Below, in pieces: positions 12,801 to 20,032 of a stretch of DNA of 62,923 nucleotides. The stretch comes from a virus, in IMG/VR virus record IMGVR_UViG_3300044626_001587, positions 1 to 62,923 of that record, one strand, 5' to 3'. The stretch's first letter is position 1, and every line of letters starts with the position of its first letter. Below the pieces are notes generated by a model. The model was not told the DNA's origin. It did not search any database and saw only the letters and a program-made list of their open reading frames with translations. The position numbers and the translations under genes were made by a program.

Positions 12801-12883
12801 GTGTAACTAACACGCCTTTTGGAGTTGTGGGTTAGTCACGAAAGTGAGAATCCGACCAGGAACATGTCTATTGTTAGTTACAC
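12801..12883 (+). promoter_or_regulatory. Structured RNA leader upstream of the SpeD-like gene
   Basis: A perfect 12-bp inverted repeat (GTGTAACTAACA 12801-12812, TGTTAGTTACAC 12872-12883) encloses a second hairpin: GGGTT/AATCC, then TCAC-GAAA-GTGA with a GNRA tetraloop. The outer stem ends 11 bp before the ribosome site of the SpeD-like gene. No protein gene explains it. It may be a riboswitch or a translational control element, or a small RNA processing structure. I could not match it to a known riboswitch class by eye. Confidence 0.6.
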
Positions 12884-12908
12884 AAAGAATATAGAAGGAA
12901 CAAGCCAA

Positions 12909-13274
12909 ATGACTGAAAAGTACTGGGGTCTCGAAGCTGTCTTAGACGTTCGGGGCTGCGACCTGTCCAAAGTATCCAATCCTGATGTTATTAGTGAATT
13001 TGCAAAAGAGCTAGTTGTGAGACTAGACATGGAACCATATGGAGAACCTAATGTTGTCCATTTTGGCAAAGAAGAAAAAGCAGGTTGGACTCTTGTTCAA
13101 TTGATCACCACATCCAACATTGTGGCACATTTCAACGATTGCGATGGTTCTTGCTACCTCAATGTTTTTTCATGCAAACATTTTGAACCAGAAACTGTTG
13201 TTCAATGTGTTGAAGACTTCTTTACACCAGAACACATTAGTGTAGCATTTTTAATAAGAAATGCACACGCTTAA
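12909..13274 (+). CDS. speD: S-adenosylmethionine decarboxylase (SpeD) family protein
   Basis: ATG 12909 follows GAAGGA by 8 bp and gives 121 residues, the usual length of bacterial class 1b SpeD. The start (YWGLEAVLDVRGCD) and end (LNVFSCKHFEPETVV) match the family. S69, H74 and C89 have exactly the spacing of the known Ser63/His68/Cys83 of the Thermotoga enzyme: pyruvoyl precursor, proton donor and catalytic Cys. However, the canonical ESHISIHTWPE reads TSNIVAHFNDC here, so the flanking Glu and His are lost. SpeD makes decarboxylated SAM for spermidine. Cyanophages carry speD genes, and some phage homologues are reported to act on arginine or ornithine instead, so the substrate is open. Confidence 0.8.
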   Translation: MTEKYWGLEAVLDVRGCDLSKVSNPDVISEFAKELVVRLDMEPYGEPNVVHFGKEEKAGWTLVQLITTSNIVAHFNDCDGSCYLNVFSCKHFEPETVVQCVEDFFTPEHISVAFLIRNAHA

Positions 13275-13293
13275 TAAACCTTGAAAAAGGTTG

Positions 13294-13320
13294 AAAGGGC
13301 CCTTCGGGGCCCTTTTTTTT
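13294..13320 (+). terminator. Strong terminator after the SpeD-like gene
   Basis: AAAGGGCCC, TTCG tetraloop, GGGCCCTTT, then five more T. Confidence 0.9.
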
Positions 13321-13327
13321 ATAAATA
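13320..13327 (+). promoter_or_regulatory. T4-like late promoter (TATAAATA), fused to terminator
   Basis: TATAAATA begins on the last T of the terminator and lies 20 bp before the ATG at 13347. Confidence 0.75.
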
Positions 13328-13346
13328 ACTCTAAAAGGTTATTTCA

Positions 13347-15128
13347 ATGTGGTCATTCAAGCAATTTTTAATTGAAATAAAAAGTGTAAAACCTACACCT
13401 ACACCTGAAGAGTACTTGAAAAGCGACCATTATGCTCACTTTTCAGAACTACCAACATTAACAGGTGGTATCAATTTTGCACGGAATTTGATTGAATCAG
13501 TTCGATCAGGGATGGAGTTCCAACCAAAAGGTGACGGCCGAATGGCTGTATACGTTCATCATGATGGAAATGGAAATTACAGTGTTAGTGGTAAAAACTT
13601 CAATAAAAAAGCTACTAATATCAAAGAGCTTGAAGAGCATTATGGCACCGTTGGAAGGGATAAAAAACCAAATCCTTCTTTAGAAGCACTGAAAAAGATT
13701 TTTGAACACCGTGAGGCAGTTTACAATTCAGCAAATGAGGTAAGAGGTCGGCGAGGCGCGGTTCAAGCAGAACTATTATTTGGGCCCGATTCAAAACCAA
13801 CCGAACATCCTGATGGCAAAATTTCTTTTAAAGGAAACATAGTTGAAAACCAATTACAAGGATCAGAAGCGATCCAAGCTAGACGAGCAGAAGCTGGTTT
13901 AGCGATTCACAGCTTTTTTCATGCTGATGATCCTGATAAAAGACAAATTGCAACAGTTGACACCAAAAATTTGCACGAAAATACTAGCAATAAAATATTT
14001 AATATGCATTTAGGTACAGTCTCAGTACCTCACAGTGAGCATATAGATGAAATTCATAAAATTTTATCTACGCCAGAGTTCGAAAGTACCAGCCAAATCC
14101 TCAATCCAATTCATTCCCATTGGATAAAATATTTAAATCATGCAAATGGTATTGGAGATGAATTGTCTGCACATGGTTTTAAAACTTTTCTACAAAGAAG
14201 AGCAAGAATGCCAGCAGGAAAAGCAGAAAATATACCGGCAGCTTTGAAACATATTGACGACAACGTTGAACATGTTGAGACGCACATTTCCCATCATGTG
14301 AAACTACAAAACAGCATAGCTAATTTTGTCGATCAACTTCAACAGCAATATAATCAAAATAATCCAAATCGTCGCCATGTTGTGATTGAGCATAAGACAG
14401 GAATTCCACATGAAGTTTTAGAAGGTTTTACGCCTGCTAGTTCTAATGAATTGTATAATGTTATTAAATTTAACTCATCACAATTTGTGCAAGCAAATAG
14501 ACAAAATCCTACGTTTAGACAACCTACTCATGCTGTAATTACTATTGGTAGATTTACAACCCCAGGCTCGCATTACAAAAATTTGGTAAAACATGTTAAT
14601 GATTATCAGCCTGAAGAAGGTAAAGAGCCTACTTCTCGTGTAGTGTTTGCTTCGTCCAAATATGAACCACAAGCTGGTTCCAAAAGTGCTGGAAAAAACA
14701 GATATCCTTTACCATGGCATTTGAAAAAAGAAATGCTCAAACATATGGTTGGTCCTCATACAGATTTAAGAGAGATGGGAGGAGGAAGAGGCCTTTTCGA
14801 TGTTGTTCGTGAAATAGCTTCTAACCATGATCACGTTCACTTAGTGTTAGGTCAAGAAGATAGTAATAATTTTCAATCTTTAAAAGAAAGACTACGAAAC
14901 GAACCAGATCATGAATTTTTAAATAGAGTACATGTTATAACACGTCCAGGTGAAGAAGGGGTACATAGTACAGCATTAAGAAATGCTGCTTATGAAGGAG
15001 ATTGGGAGACGTACAAAAAAGCTGCTCACCCAAATGTTCCTGAATCTCTTGTAAAACAAATATTTGACATAACAAAACAAAGTTTACAACCTCGTGAATC
15101 TAAACCTAGAAAGAAGAAAAATGATTAA
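13347..15128 (+). CDS. Ligase-like plus nucleotidylyltransferase-like protein with targeting motif, 593 aa
   Basis: The start MWSFKQFLIEIKS fits the MxxFxxFLxE motif. Residues 20-140 hold a K61-G-D-G motif followed by beta-strands (AVYVHHDGNGNYSVSGKNF), similar to the KxDG nucleotide-lysine motif of the ligase/capping superfamily. Residues 420-590 resemble the HxGH-type cytidylyltransferase/NMN-adenylyltransferase fold: AVITIGRFTTPGSHYKNL near the start and STALRNAAYEGDWETYKKA near the end, like the ISST and C-terminal motif. In the GxFxPxxxGH loop the expected His is partly kept (GSHY). Comparable two-part proteins occur in T4-like phages without known function. It has its own late promoter, so it may be packaged. 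Confidence 0.65.
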   Translation: MWSFKQFLIEIKSVKPTPTPEEYLKSDHYAHFSELPTLTGGINFARNLIESVRSGMEFQPKGDGRMAVYVHHDGNGNYSVSGKNFNKKATNIKELEEHYGTVGRDKKPNPSLEALKKIFEHREAVYNSANEVRGRRGAVQAELLFGPDSKPTEHPDGKISFKGNIVENQLQGSEAIQARRAEAGLAIHSFFHADDPDKRQIATVDTKNLHENTSNKIFNMHLGTVSVPHSEHIDEIHKILSTPEFESTSQILNPIHSHWIKYLNHANGIGDELSAHGFKTFLQRRARMPAGKAENIPAALKHIDDNVEHVETHISHHVKLQNSIANFVDQLQQQYNQNNPNRRHVVIEHKTGIPHEVLEGFTPASSNELYNVIKFNSSQFVQANRQNPTFRQPTHAVITIGRFTTPGSHYKNLVKHVNDYQPEEGKEPTSRVVFASSKYEPQAGSKSAGKNRYPLPWHLKKEMLKHMVGPHTDLREMGGGRGLFDVVREIASNHDHVHLVLGQEDSNNFQSLKERLRNEPDHEFLNRVHVITRPGEEGVHSTALRNAAYEGDWETYKKAAHPNVPESLVKQIFDITKQSLQPRESKPRKKKND

Positions 15129-15459
15129 TTTTAGAGAATTTTTGAACGAAAATGAAGGCAATGTTGACGCTGACCAAGCTAGAAGAAAAGCTGACCAAGC
15201 TAGAAGAAAAGAGGCTTATGACTTAGTAACACCGAGAGATAATACTTTTAAATTGAATCATCCAGATGTTCAAGCTTTTTTCAAAAAACACAAAGATCAT
15301 TTTGAGGAATGGAGAGAAGAGTACAGCAACAATTTTTATGGATCAAATGGTGGCAGAGCAACAGATTTTTCCGAACTATCAGATTCTTCTTTCTTTCAAC
15401 GTCAATATTTAACCACTTTATCAGTAGATCATCAACTTGATCGATTGCCGAAAAATTAA
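15121..15459 (+). CDS. Targeting-motif protein, 112 aa
   Basis: ATG 15121 overlaps the end of the previous gene by 8 bp, and MINFREFLNENEG starts the product. A 21-bp tandem repeat follows at once, giving two copies of ADQARRK. The rest is charged and helical with FKKHKDHFEEWREEY. The start matches the capsid-targeting-like motif shared by the neighbours; the body matches no family I know. Confidence 0.6.
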   Translation: MINFREFLNENEGNVDADQARRKADQARRKEAYDLVTPRDNTFKLNHPDVQAFFKKHKDHFEEWREEYSNNFYGSNGGRATDFSELSDSSFFQRQYLTTLSVDHQLDRLPKN

Positions 15460-15475
15460 CGCAAATAACAACCTG

Positions 15476-16045
15476 ATGAAAACGTTTCTCCAATTTCTCA
15501 GTGAACAAAAGTATCTTTCATTAGCAGCATACCATGGGGGCGCTTGGGTTCATGATGATGGAGGTCCACCAGATCAAACTGGGAGCATTCCAATCAAAGG
15601 AGGAATTCCAAACGAACCATTTAAAAACCTTAGTTATTTTAGGAGACCAGGAATAAAAAAATACATAGGATCAATAGTGAACAGCATTCGCCGCGGAGTT
15701 CAGCTTCCTCCTGTTTTTGTAACTGTGCATCCGGCCACGGTGCATCTTCCGGAAAATCAACAATTACATTCTGTACTCGATGGTAATCACAGGTGGCACG
15801 CCGCAAATATAGCACAACGTGGTGGTGGTCCTGATAATATAGATGTAGAACACATTGCTCACGAAAATATAAGATTGGTTCATCCGGACCAGAAGTATTC
15901 GGGCGAGGATCCAGGAGAAAAAGTTTATGAAAATGGAGTTCCTCTTACAAAATTTATAGGAGAAGATGGTTCATATGACATGGAAAAACCCCGAAAAGAA
16001 TTAGGCGGCTTGACATTAGGTCATTATTTTGCAGAACCAAAATGA
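15476..16045 (+). CDS. Targeting-motif protein with ParB/Srx-like domain, 189 aa
   Basis: ATG 15476 gives MKTFLQFLSEQ, almost the T4 internal-protein start (MKTYxEFIxE). The body has the ParB N-terminal/sulfiredoxin-like pattern: VNSIRRGVQLPPVFVTVHP (about 75-93), the DGNHRWHAA nucleotide-binding box, then GGGPDNIDVEHI. This fold in phages and plasmids can bind DNA, hydrolyse CTP or nick DNA. The N-terminal segment (AAYHGGAW...) is not assigned. A packaged ParB-like protein acting on host or phage DNA after injection is my inference. Confidence 0.65.
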   Translation: MKTFLQFLSEQKYLSLAAYHGGAWVHDDGGPPDQTGSIPIKGGIPNEPFKNLSYFRRPGIKKYIGSIVNSIRRGVQLPPVFVTVHPATVHLPENQQLHSVLDGNHRWHAANIAQRGGGPDNIDVEHIAHENIRLVHPDQKYSGEDPGEKVYENGVPLTKFIGEDGSYDMEKPRKELGGLTLGHYFAEPK

Positions 16046-16161
16046 AAACGTTTCTCCAATTTCTCAATGAACAACGAGAAGCACCCCAAGGTGTAATATT
16101 TTCAAACGATGAGGCCAAAGCCTTTGTCGGTAAAGAACGCTGGTGGTGGACATCTGACTAA
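16042..16161 (+). CDS. Short targeting-motif peptide, 39 aa, possibly truncated gene
   Basis: The ATG overlaps the previous stop as ATGA, so translation is probably coupled. The product begins MKTFLQFLNEQ, nearly identical in DNA and protein to the start of the previous gene (15476). It continues only to WWWTSD, where a TAA stops it; the frame then stays open 12 more codons (VNDANEKAKNTI). Either it is a genuine mini-protein or a gene cut short by a premature stop after duplication of the targeting start. Confidence 0.5.
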   Translation: MKTFLQFLNEQREAPQGVIFSNDEAKAFVGKERWWWTSD

Positions 16162-16287
16162 GTTAACGATGCTAATGAAAAGGCAAAAAATACCATTTAA
16201 AATGGTTGGTGGCGAAGCAATTGATTAATCGATATTGCACAAAACACTAAATAGTTTGAAGCTATCACACTGAGAGAGATTTTGCAA

Positions 16288-16842
16288 ATGAACAAAAGAC
16301 AACAAGCTGAAGTAAAAAAGGTCATGGATGAGTTCAATGCCGGCAACCTCCACTCTGGTAAAGGTGGGAAAAAGGTGACAAAACGTAAACAAGCAATAGC
16401 AATTGCCTTGAGTCAAGCTGGTGTGAATGAAAACACTGTTTCACATTTAATCACCGACATTCTAACAGAGATGATAGAAGAAAAGAAACATAAATTGGAT
16501 CCTGTTGGCAAAGAGGACCATGATGTGAATAATGATGGAAAGACCGATAAAACTGATGATTACCTACACAACAGAAGAAAAGCTATTGCCCATGCTATGG
16601 GGAAACATTATTCAAAAAAGAAGAAAAGAGTAGTTAAAGAAGAAGCAGAACCTCCTAACTTGAGTGGTTTGAGCAGATTTGCTGAAATAGCATATCATGC
16701 TCGTGAATTAGCGAGTAATCCATCTTATACAGGGCATATAGGTACGGATATGGAAGAAGAAGTAGTACGTACGGCTAAGTCCCTCAAAACAACACCTGAA
16801 GATCCCAACCAAAGAGGACGAGCCTTTGGGCAAGGAGGGTGA
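16288..16842 (+). CDS. DUF6496-like protein with EF-hand-type loop, 184 aa
   Basis: ATG 16288 follows the AGAGAGA region, and a CACTAAATAG late-promoter-like element lies 40 bp upstream. Residues 10-50 (KKVMDEFNAGNLHSGKGGKK, KQAIAIALSQAG) match the short basic DUF6496 pattern. Residues about 72-95 (DHDVNNDGKTDKTDDYLHNR) resemble a calcium-binding EF-hand/dockerin loop. The C-terminus is low-complexity. Proteins with this pairing recur in phages of aquatic bacteria, often near structural genes. Function is not known. Confidence 0.65.
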   Translation: MNKRQQAEVKKVMDEFNAGNLHSGKGGKKVTKRKQAIAIALSQAGVNENTVSHLITDILTEMIEEKKHKLDPVGKEDHDVNNDGKTDKTDDYLHNRRKAIAHAMGKHYSKKKKRVVKEEAEPPNLSGLSRFAEIAYHARELASNPSYTGHIGTDMEEEVVRTAKSLKTTPEDPNQRGRAFGQGG

Positions 16843-17150
16843 TAATATTTAAATCTAATCTCGCTTTCGAAAACTTTTTTGACGATCCAGATTCAGTGAG
16901 TACAAAAACTCGCTCAACGGTGTTTCTGATCGACAAAAAACAGAATGTAGATTTCAAAGGCTATCCAATACCAGAACATTGGTTCTTGGTTGGCTCATTT
17001 TATTCAGAACAAAACATGCTCGAGCAATTCAACAAATTGTCTCAAAGCAGTTTTTGTAAGTCTGGCCTCTACACATACAGAGCAAAATATCCTGATGGAT
17101 CAATGATTTATACAAGCAATGAATCCACATTTTCCCCACAGTCAAGCTGA
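16839..17150 (+). CDS. Hypothetical protein, 103 aa, GTG start
   Basis: The GTG at 16839 overlaps the previous stop (GTGA). AAGGAGG stands directly before it, closer than usual, so the true start may be a non-standard codon a few bases later. The product has alternating aromatic and polar stretches (RSTVFLIDKKQ, HWFLVGSFYS, SGLYTYRAKYPDGSM). It overlaps the next gene by 32 bp. The family is not recognised. Confidence 0.5.
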   Translation: MIIFKSNLAFENFFDDPDSVSTKTRSTVFLIDKKQNVDFKGYPIPEHWFLVGSFYSEQNMLEQFNKLSQSSFCKSGLYTYRAKYPDGSMIYTSNESTFSPQSS

Positions 17151-17661
17151 ACATCCACGCTACGAAGACCATGGCTTTTTCATAGCATTGGAGCAATTTG
17201 ATCCTACACATCAAATTCCCGTCTCCTTCTATAAATTGTTCGAACAACGACCAGACTTGTATAAACCTCACTATAAAACACTTCAAGAAGCTAAAAACGT
17301 TTTAGCTCTATTGCTTCAAAATATGAACAACCCACCAGCTGTAAAAATTTACAGTAGAAGTGGTCAACCATACATACCAACCAATGGTCTTGATGGTCAA
17401 ACAAACATGTTTGATTCTCATCCTTCATATTCGCATGGAGGTTATTTCATTTTTGGTTCAACTGAAGACTTTAACAAACAACAACACATACCAATATCAT
17501 CGTTTCACTTGTTTGAAAAGGCTGAACTGTTGGACAAATACAAACCATTGTTTGAGGATAAGACAGAAGCAAAAGAAGTCTATCAACAACTGATGCTGGC
17601 TCTAAGCAAAAAAGGCCATAGTGAGAAAGTTACAATTGAATCTTGCCATCCAACAAAATAA
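17119..17661 (+). CDS. Internally duplicated hypothetical protein, 180 aa
   Basis: Two copies of one module are visible: HGFFIALEQFDPTHQIPVSF about residues 18-70 and GGYFIFGSTEDFNKQQHIPI about 107-165. Each is followed by a F-x-LFE segment and a helix (KTLQEAKNVLALLLQ, KTEAKEVYQQLMLAL). Such internal repeats suggest a two-domain or pseudo-dimeric fold. It overlaps the 16839 gene and may share its operon. No family is recognised. Confidence 0.6.
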   Translation: MNPHFPHSQAEHPRYEDHGFFIALEQFDPTHQIPVSFYKLFEQRPDLYKPHYKTLQEAKNVLALLLQNMNNPPAVKIYSRSGQPYIPTNGLDGQTNMFDSHPSYSHGGYFIFGSTEDFNKQQHIPISSFHLFEKAELLDKYKPLFEDKTEAKEVYQQLMLALSKKGHSEKVTIESCHPTK

Positions 17662-17666
17662 AACTG

Positions 17667-17694
17667 TTGACAGTTCGTAAACTCGCTATATAAT
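17667..17694 (+). promoter_or_regulatory. Sigma70 promoter
   Basis: TTGACA, 16 bp, TATAAT, 38 bp before the gene at 17732. It is the closest match to the host consensus in the window. Confidence 0.8.
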
Positions 17695-17731
17695 CGGTCT
17701 GCCGCCGAACAGATGAATAGCTAACAGAACA

Positions 17732-17905
17732 ATGAATGCAATTCTAACACCCTGTATTAATGTTTGCAAGCTAGACATAGCTAATCAATACTGTACGGGT
17801 TGTTTGCGTACGGTGGAAGAGATAGCTAGTTGGAGAAAGCTTTCTCAAGATCAGAAGCAAAAAGTAATCGATAGTCTTCAGTTTAGAAATAGAGAAAATG
17901 AGTGA
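17732..17905 (+). CDS. DUF1289 family protein, 57 aa
   Basis: The product has the signature of this small Cys-rich family: TPCINVCKLD, then YCTGCLRTVEEIASW, with C8, C12, C21 and C24 able to bind a metal or Fe-S cluster, then a helix (QDQKQKVIDSLQ). DUF1289 proteins are common in proteobacteria and appear in some phages; their role is unsettled. The gene heads a short operon with 17898 and 18046, read from the strong promoter 17667-17694. Confidence 0.85.
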   Translation: MNAILTPCINVCKLDIANQYCTGCLRTVEEIASWRKLSQDQKQKVIDSLQFRNRENE

Positions 17906-18044
17906 ATTTGGTATTGTTATAATTGCCATTTTAACAATTGTATATTTTGTTGGTGGTTTTTCGTGGCTAATGTTTGTTATTGCGTACTACACAATAGCAA
18001 TTAGCTTTGGAATGATTCTTGGACGGTTGATGAAGGACGATTGA
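17898..18044 (+). CDS. Small membrane protein, 48 aa
   Basis: The ATG lies inside the end of the DUF1289 gene (8-bp overlap). Almost the whole product is hydrophobic (IVIIAILTIVYFVGGFSWLM, then VIAYYTIAISFGMIL), enough for two short transmembrane helices, ending in GRLMKDD. The overlap suggests translational coupling. The function is unknown. Confidence 0.6.
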   Translation: MSEFGIVIIAILTIVYFVGGFSWLMFVIAYYTIAISFGMILGRLMKDD

Positions 18045-18045
18045 C

Positions 18046-18273
18046 ATGGCTAAAACTAAATTGAAACCAACACATTTGATAGCTCTACAGAAAGCTAAGT
18101 ATGGTTATTCAGAAAATACTATCTTCAATGCTGTTGAGCGAAGAGAATACGGTTACTTGGTAGAGTGGAAGATTCAACATCCCTACATGGGATGGCAATC
18201 TGTTCTTCCATGTGAGTGCAAAGTTATCAAAAAGATTCAAACAAAAAAACGCTCACTGGCTTTAGCACAATAG
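18046..18273 (+). CDS. Hypothetical protein, 75 aa
   Basis: It starts 1 bp after the membrane protein stop. It is basic at both ends (MAKTKLKPTHLIAL, IKKIQTKKRSLALAQ) with an aromatic middle (YLVEWKIQHPYMGWQSV). It is the last gene of the operon from promoter 17667. No family is recognised. Confidence 0.6.
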   Translation: MAKTKLKPTHLIALQKAKYGYSENTIFNAVERREYGYLVEWKIQHPYMGWQSVLPCECKVIKKIQTKKRSLALAQ

Positions 18274-18283
18274 GTTTAACGTG

Positions 18284-18312
18284 TGGACTTCGGTGTTTTT
18301 CCAGTAGATAAT
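18284..18312 (+). promoter_or_regulatory. Early-type promoter
   Basis: TGGACT, 17 bp, GATAAT, fitting the early family with one -35 mismatch. The -10 region overlaps a small palindrome GTAGATAATCTAC, a possible operator. Confidence 0.5.
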
Positions 18313-18345
18313 CTACTATATAGAATAAATTCATAGGAGTTAACA

Positions 18346-18852
18346 GTGAAAGTTACTATAGGGCCTTACAAAAAGCCATTGAACGGGAAAAAGCTGGTTC
18401 AATGGACTAAACGTATTGGTGTCCCTCAAAAAAATATCAATAATATTTCAACGTGGCTCGATGATACTTTTTGGTTTTTCTTCGATCCTTTGTTCGACTC
18501 TGACACATCCCAAAAAATCAAAGTCAAAATTGATGATTATGATTTGTGGAATGCTGATATTACACTAGCCCATGTCATTCATCCTGTTTTGGTAAAATTG
18601 AAACAGCAAAAACACGGTGTGGCTTATGTTGATAATGAGGACGTTCCAGAAAATCTTCGGACTGAAGAAGATGAACCAGAATTAGCCAAGCTTGAACAAA
18701 AATGGTTCTATTGCCTTGATGAAATGATCTGGACATTTGATATAATTAAGAAGGATGAATATTTGGATGAAATGTCAGAAAAAATAAAATATGAACGGGT
18801 CGCTAACGGCCTTCGCTTGTTTGCAAAATACTATTTTTCACTTTGGGATTAA
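18346..18852 (+). CDS. Conserved phage protein of unknown function, 168 aa, GTG start
   Basis: GTG 18346 follows AGGAG by 6 bp. The protein has a DLWNADITLAHVIHPVLVKL helix and a KHGVAYVDNEDVPENLR loop. A WFYCLDEMIWTFD segment and a closing ANGLRLFAKYYFSLWD follow. I recognise this order from many T4-like and other large aquatic phages, where it is an uncharacterised conserved protein. No catalytic motif is evident. Confidence 0.75.
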   Translation: MKVTIGPYKKPLNGKKLVQWTKRIGVPQKNINNISTWLDDTFWFFFDPLFDSDTSQKIKVKIDDYDLWNADITLAHVIHPVLVKLKQQKHGVAYVDNEDVPENLRTEEDEPELAKLEQKWFYCLDEMIWTFDIIKKDEYLDEMSEKIKYERVANGLRLFAKYYFSLWD

Positions 18853-18873
18853 CTTAAATTAGGATAACATATT

Positions 18874-19281
18874 ATGTCTCTACCAGAACTTATTTACTTA
18901 GCTAACGTTATTGGCAGCTTGAACTTTCTTATTGATTTTGTTTGTATACTGCTAATCATTTACATTTGTTGGGGTCTTGTTAACAATGCAGCTGTCCATT
19001 TAATGGACGACTATGATGGAGAAGATCGTTTAAGGAAACGTATCAAATTGACTGTACCAGTTACTGTTTACGTAGTGTTTGCTGTATTGTCAGTTCTTAC
19101 GCCCTCTGATCGAGTTGTGTATGCTATGGCTGGTGCGCACGTTGTCCAAAACGTTGCTAATAATGAAAGAGTTCAAAACATTTCAGAAGATTTGCTTGTG
19201 TTAATTGAACAAAAGCTTGAAGAACAGTTGGAACAACCACAACAACCGGAACAAACTTCTGAACAACCAGCTGCTCAATAG
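18874..19281 (+). CDS. Membrane protein, 135 aa
   Basis: Two hydrophobic segments, about residues 16-40 (LNFLIDFVCILLIIYICWGLV) and 66-84 (VTVYVVFAVLSVLTP), flank a charged stretch (MDDYDGEDRLRKRIK). The C-terminus is a Gln/Pro/Glu-rich tail. Similar small membrane proteins occur in T4-like cyanophages. Function is not known. Confidence 0.7.
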   Translation: MSLPELIYLANVIGSLNFLIDFVCILLIIYICWGLVNNAAVHLMDDYDGEDRLRKRIKLTVPVTVYVVFAVLSVLTPSDRVVYAMAGAHVVQNVANNERVQNISEDLLVLIEQKLEEQLEQPQQPEQTSEQPAAQ

Positions 19282-19291
19282 TAATGATGAA

Positions 19292-19561
19292 ATGACAAAC
19301 AACGACAGAGTCGACCTACTTTATACAATCGTTTTTGCACAACAGCATTATATTCAAATGCTTGAGAAATTTATTTCAATGGTAGATTGTAGCGATGGTG
19401 CACAAATGTTTATAAAGACAGAGGACGACTCTGTCGTTATTCAAAACATTGCTGAAGTTAGACAAGAAACAATTGATGAGGAATATGAAGCGTTTCTTGA
19501 AATAGACAGGTTGTTTCAAAAGTTAGATGAAATGGATAGTAAAACCATTAAAAAGGTTTGA
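19292..19561 (+). CDS. Hypothetical protein, 89 aa
   Basis: The frame is open back into the previous gene, but the first proper ATG after its stop (19292) gives MTNNDRVDLLYTIVFAQQHY. The product is acidic and helical. Its position between two conserved phage genes with almost no spacing supports coding. No family is recognised. Confidence 0.6.
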   Translation: MTNNDRVDLLYTIVFAQQHYIQMLEKFISMVDCSDGAQMFIKTEDDSVVIQNIAEVRQETIDEEYEAFLEIDRLFQKLDEMDSKTIKKV

Positions 19562-19562
19562 T

Positions 19563-20030
19563 ATGAATATTTTTGCGACTTCCGATGATCCTTTTGAGTC
19601 TGCAATTTGTTTAGATGATAAAAGAGTTGTCAAAATGTGCCTTGAAACAGCACAGCTATTGTCAACAAACATTAGACAAAGACAAATTGATTTTGGCTAC
19701 AAACCAACACATGTTAAACATCCTTGCAATCTATGGCTTGAAGAAGGATACGGCAATTTTTTGTGGCTGTATAAACATGGTGTTCAACTGTGTTTAGAAT
19801 ATGAACGGAGATTCTCCAAACACCACAAATCTGAAGAAATAATTAGAAAAGCATTTTGGCTCCGTCCTAATGACGGAACATCAATGACAGCTTTCAAAAA
19901 CTGTACAATTTTCAAAGACGAACCGGTCCATAAAGCATATAAAGATGCTTTGATCGTAAAATGGAACAACGACACTAAAGCACCTAAATGGTCAAAAACA
20001 AATCCACCAGAGTGGTATCGAAAGGATTGA
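19563..20030 (+). CDS. Conserved phage protein of unknown function, 155 aa
   Basis: ATG 19563 follows AAAGG. The recognisable order is DDKRVVKMCLETAQLLST, THVKHPCNLWLEEG, FLWLYKHGVQLCLEYERRF, then DEPVHKAYKDALI and a W-rich end (PKWSKTNPPEWYRK). This set of motifs recurs in uncharacterised proteins of many aquatic phages. Conserved His and Cys (KHPCNLW) might bind metal. No function is established to my knowledge. Confidence 0.75.
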   Translation: MNIFATSDDPFESAICLDDKRVVKMCLETAQLLSTNIRQRQIDFGYKPTHVKHPCNLWLEEGYGNFLWLYKHGVQLCLEYERRFSKHHKSEEIIRKAFWLRPNDGTSMTAFKNCTIFKDEPVHKAYKDALIVKWNNDTKAPKWSKTNPPEWYRKD

Positions 20031-20032
20031 AT

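Noticed and set aside
12819-12908. Longer N-terminus for the SpeD-like protein
   Set aside because: The extra residues are encoded by the inverted-repeat leader, and the internal ATG at 12909 has the better ribosome site and the usual family length.
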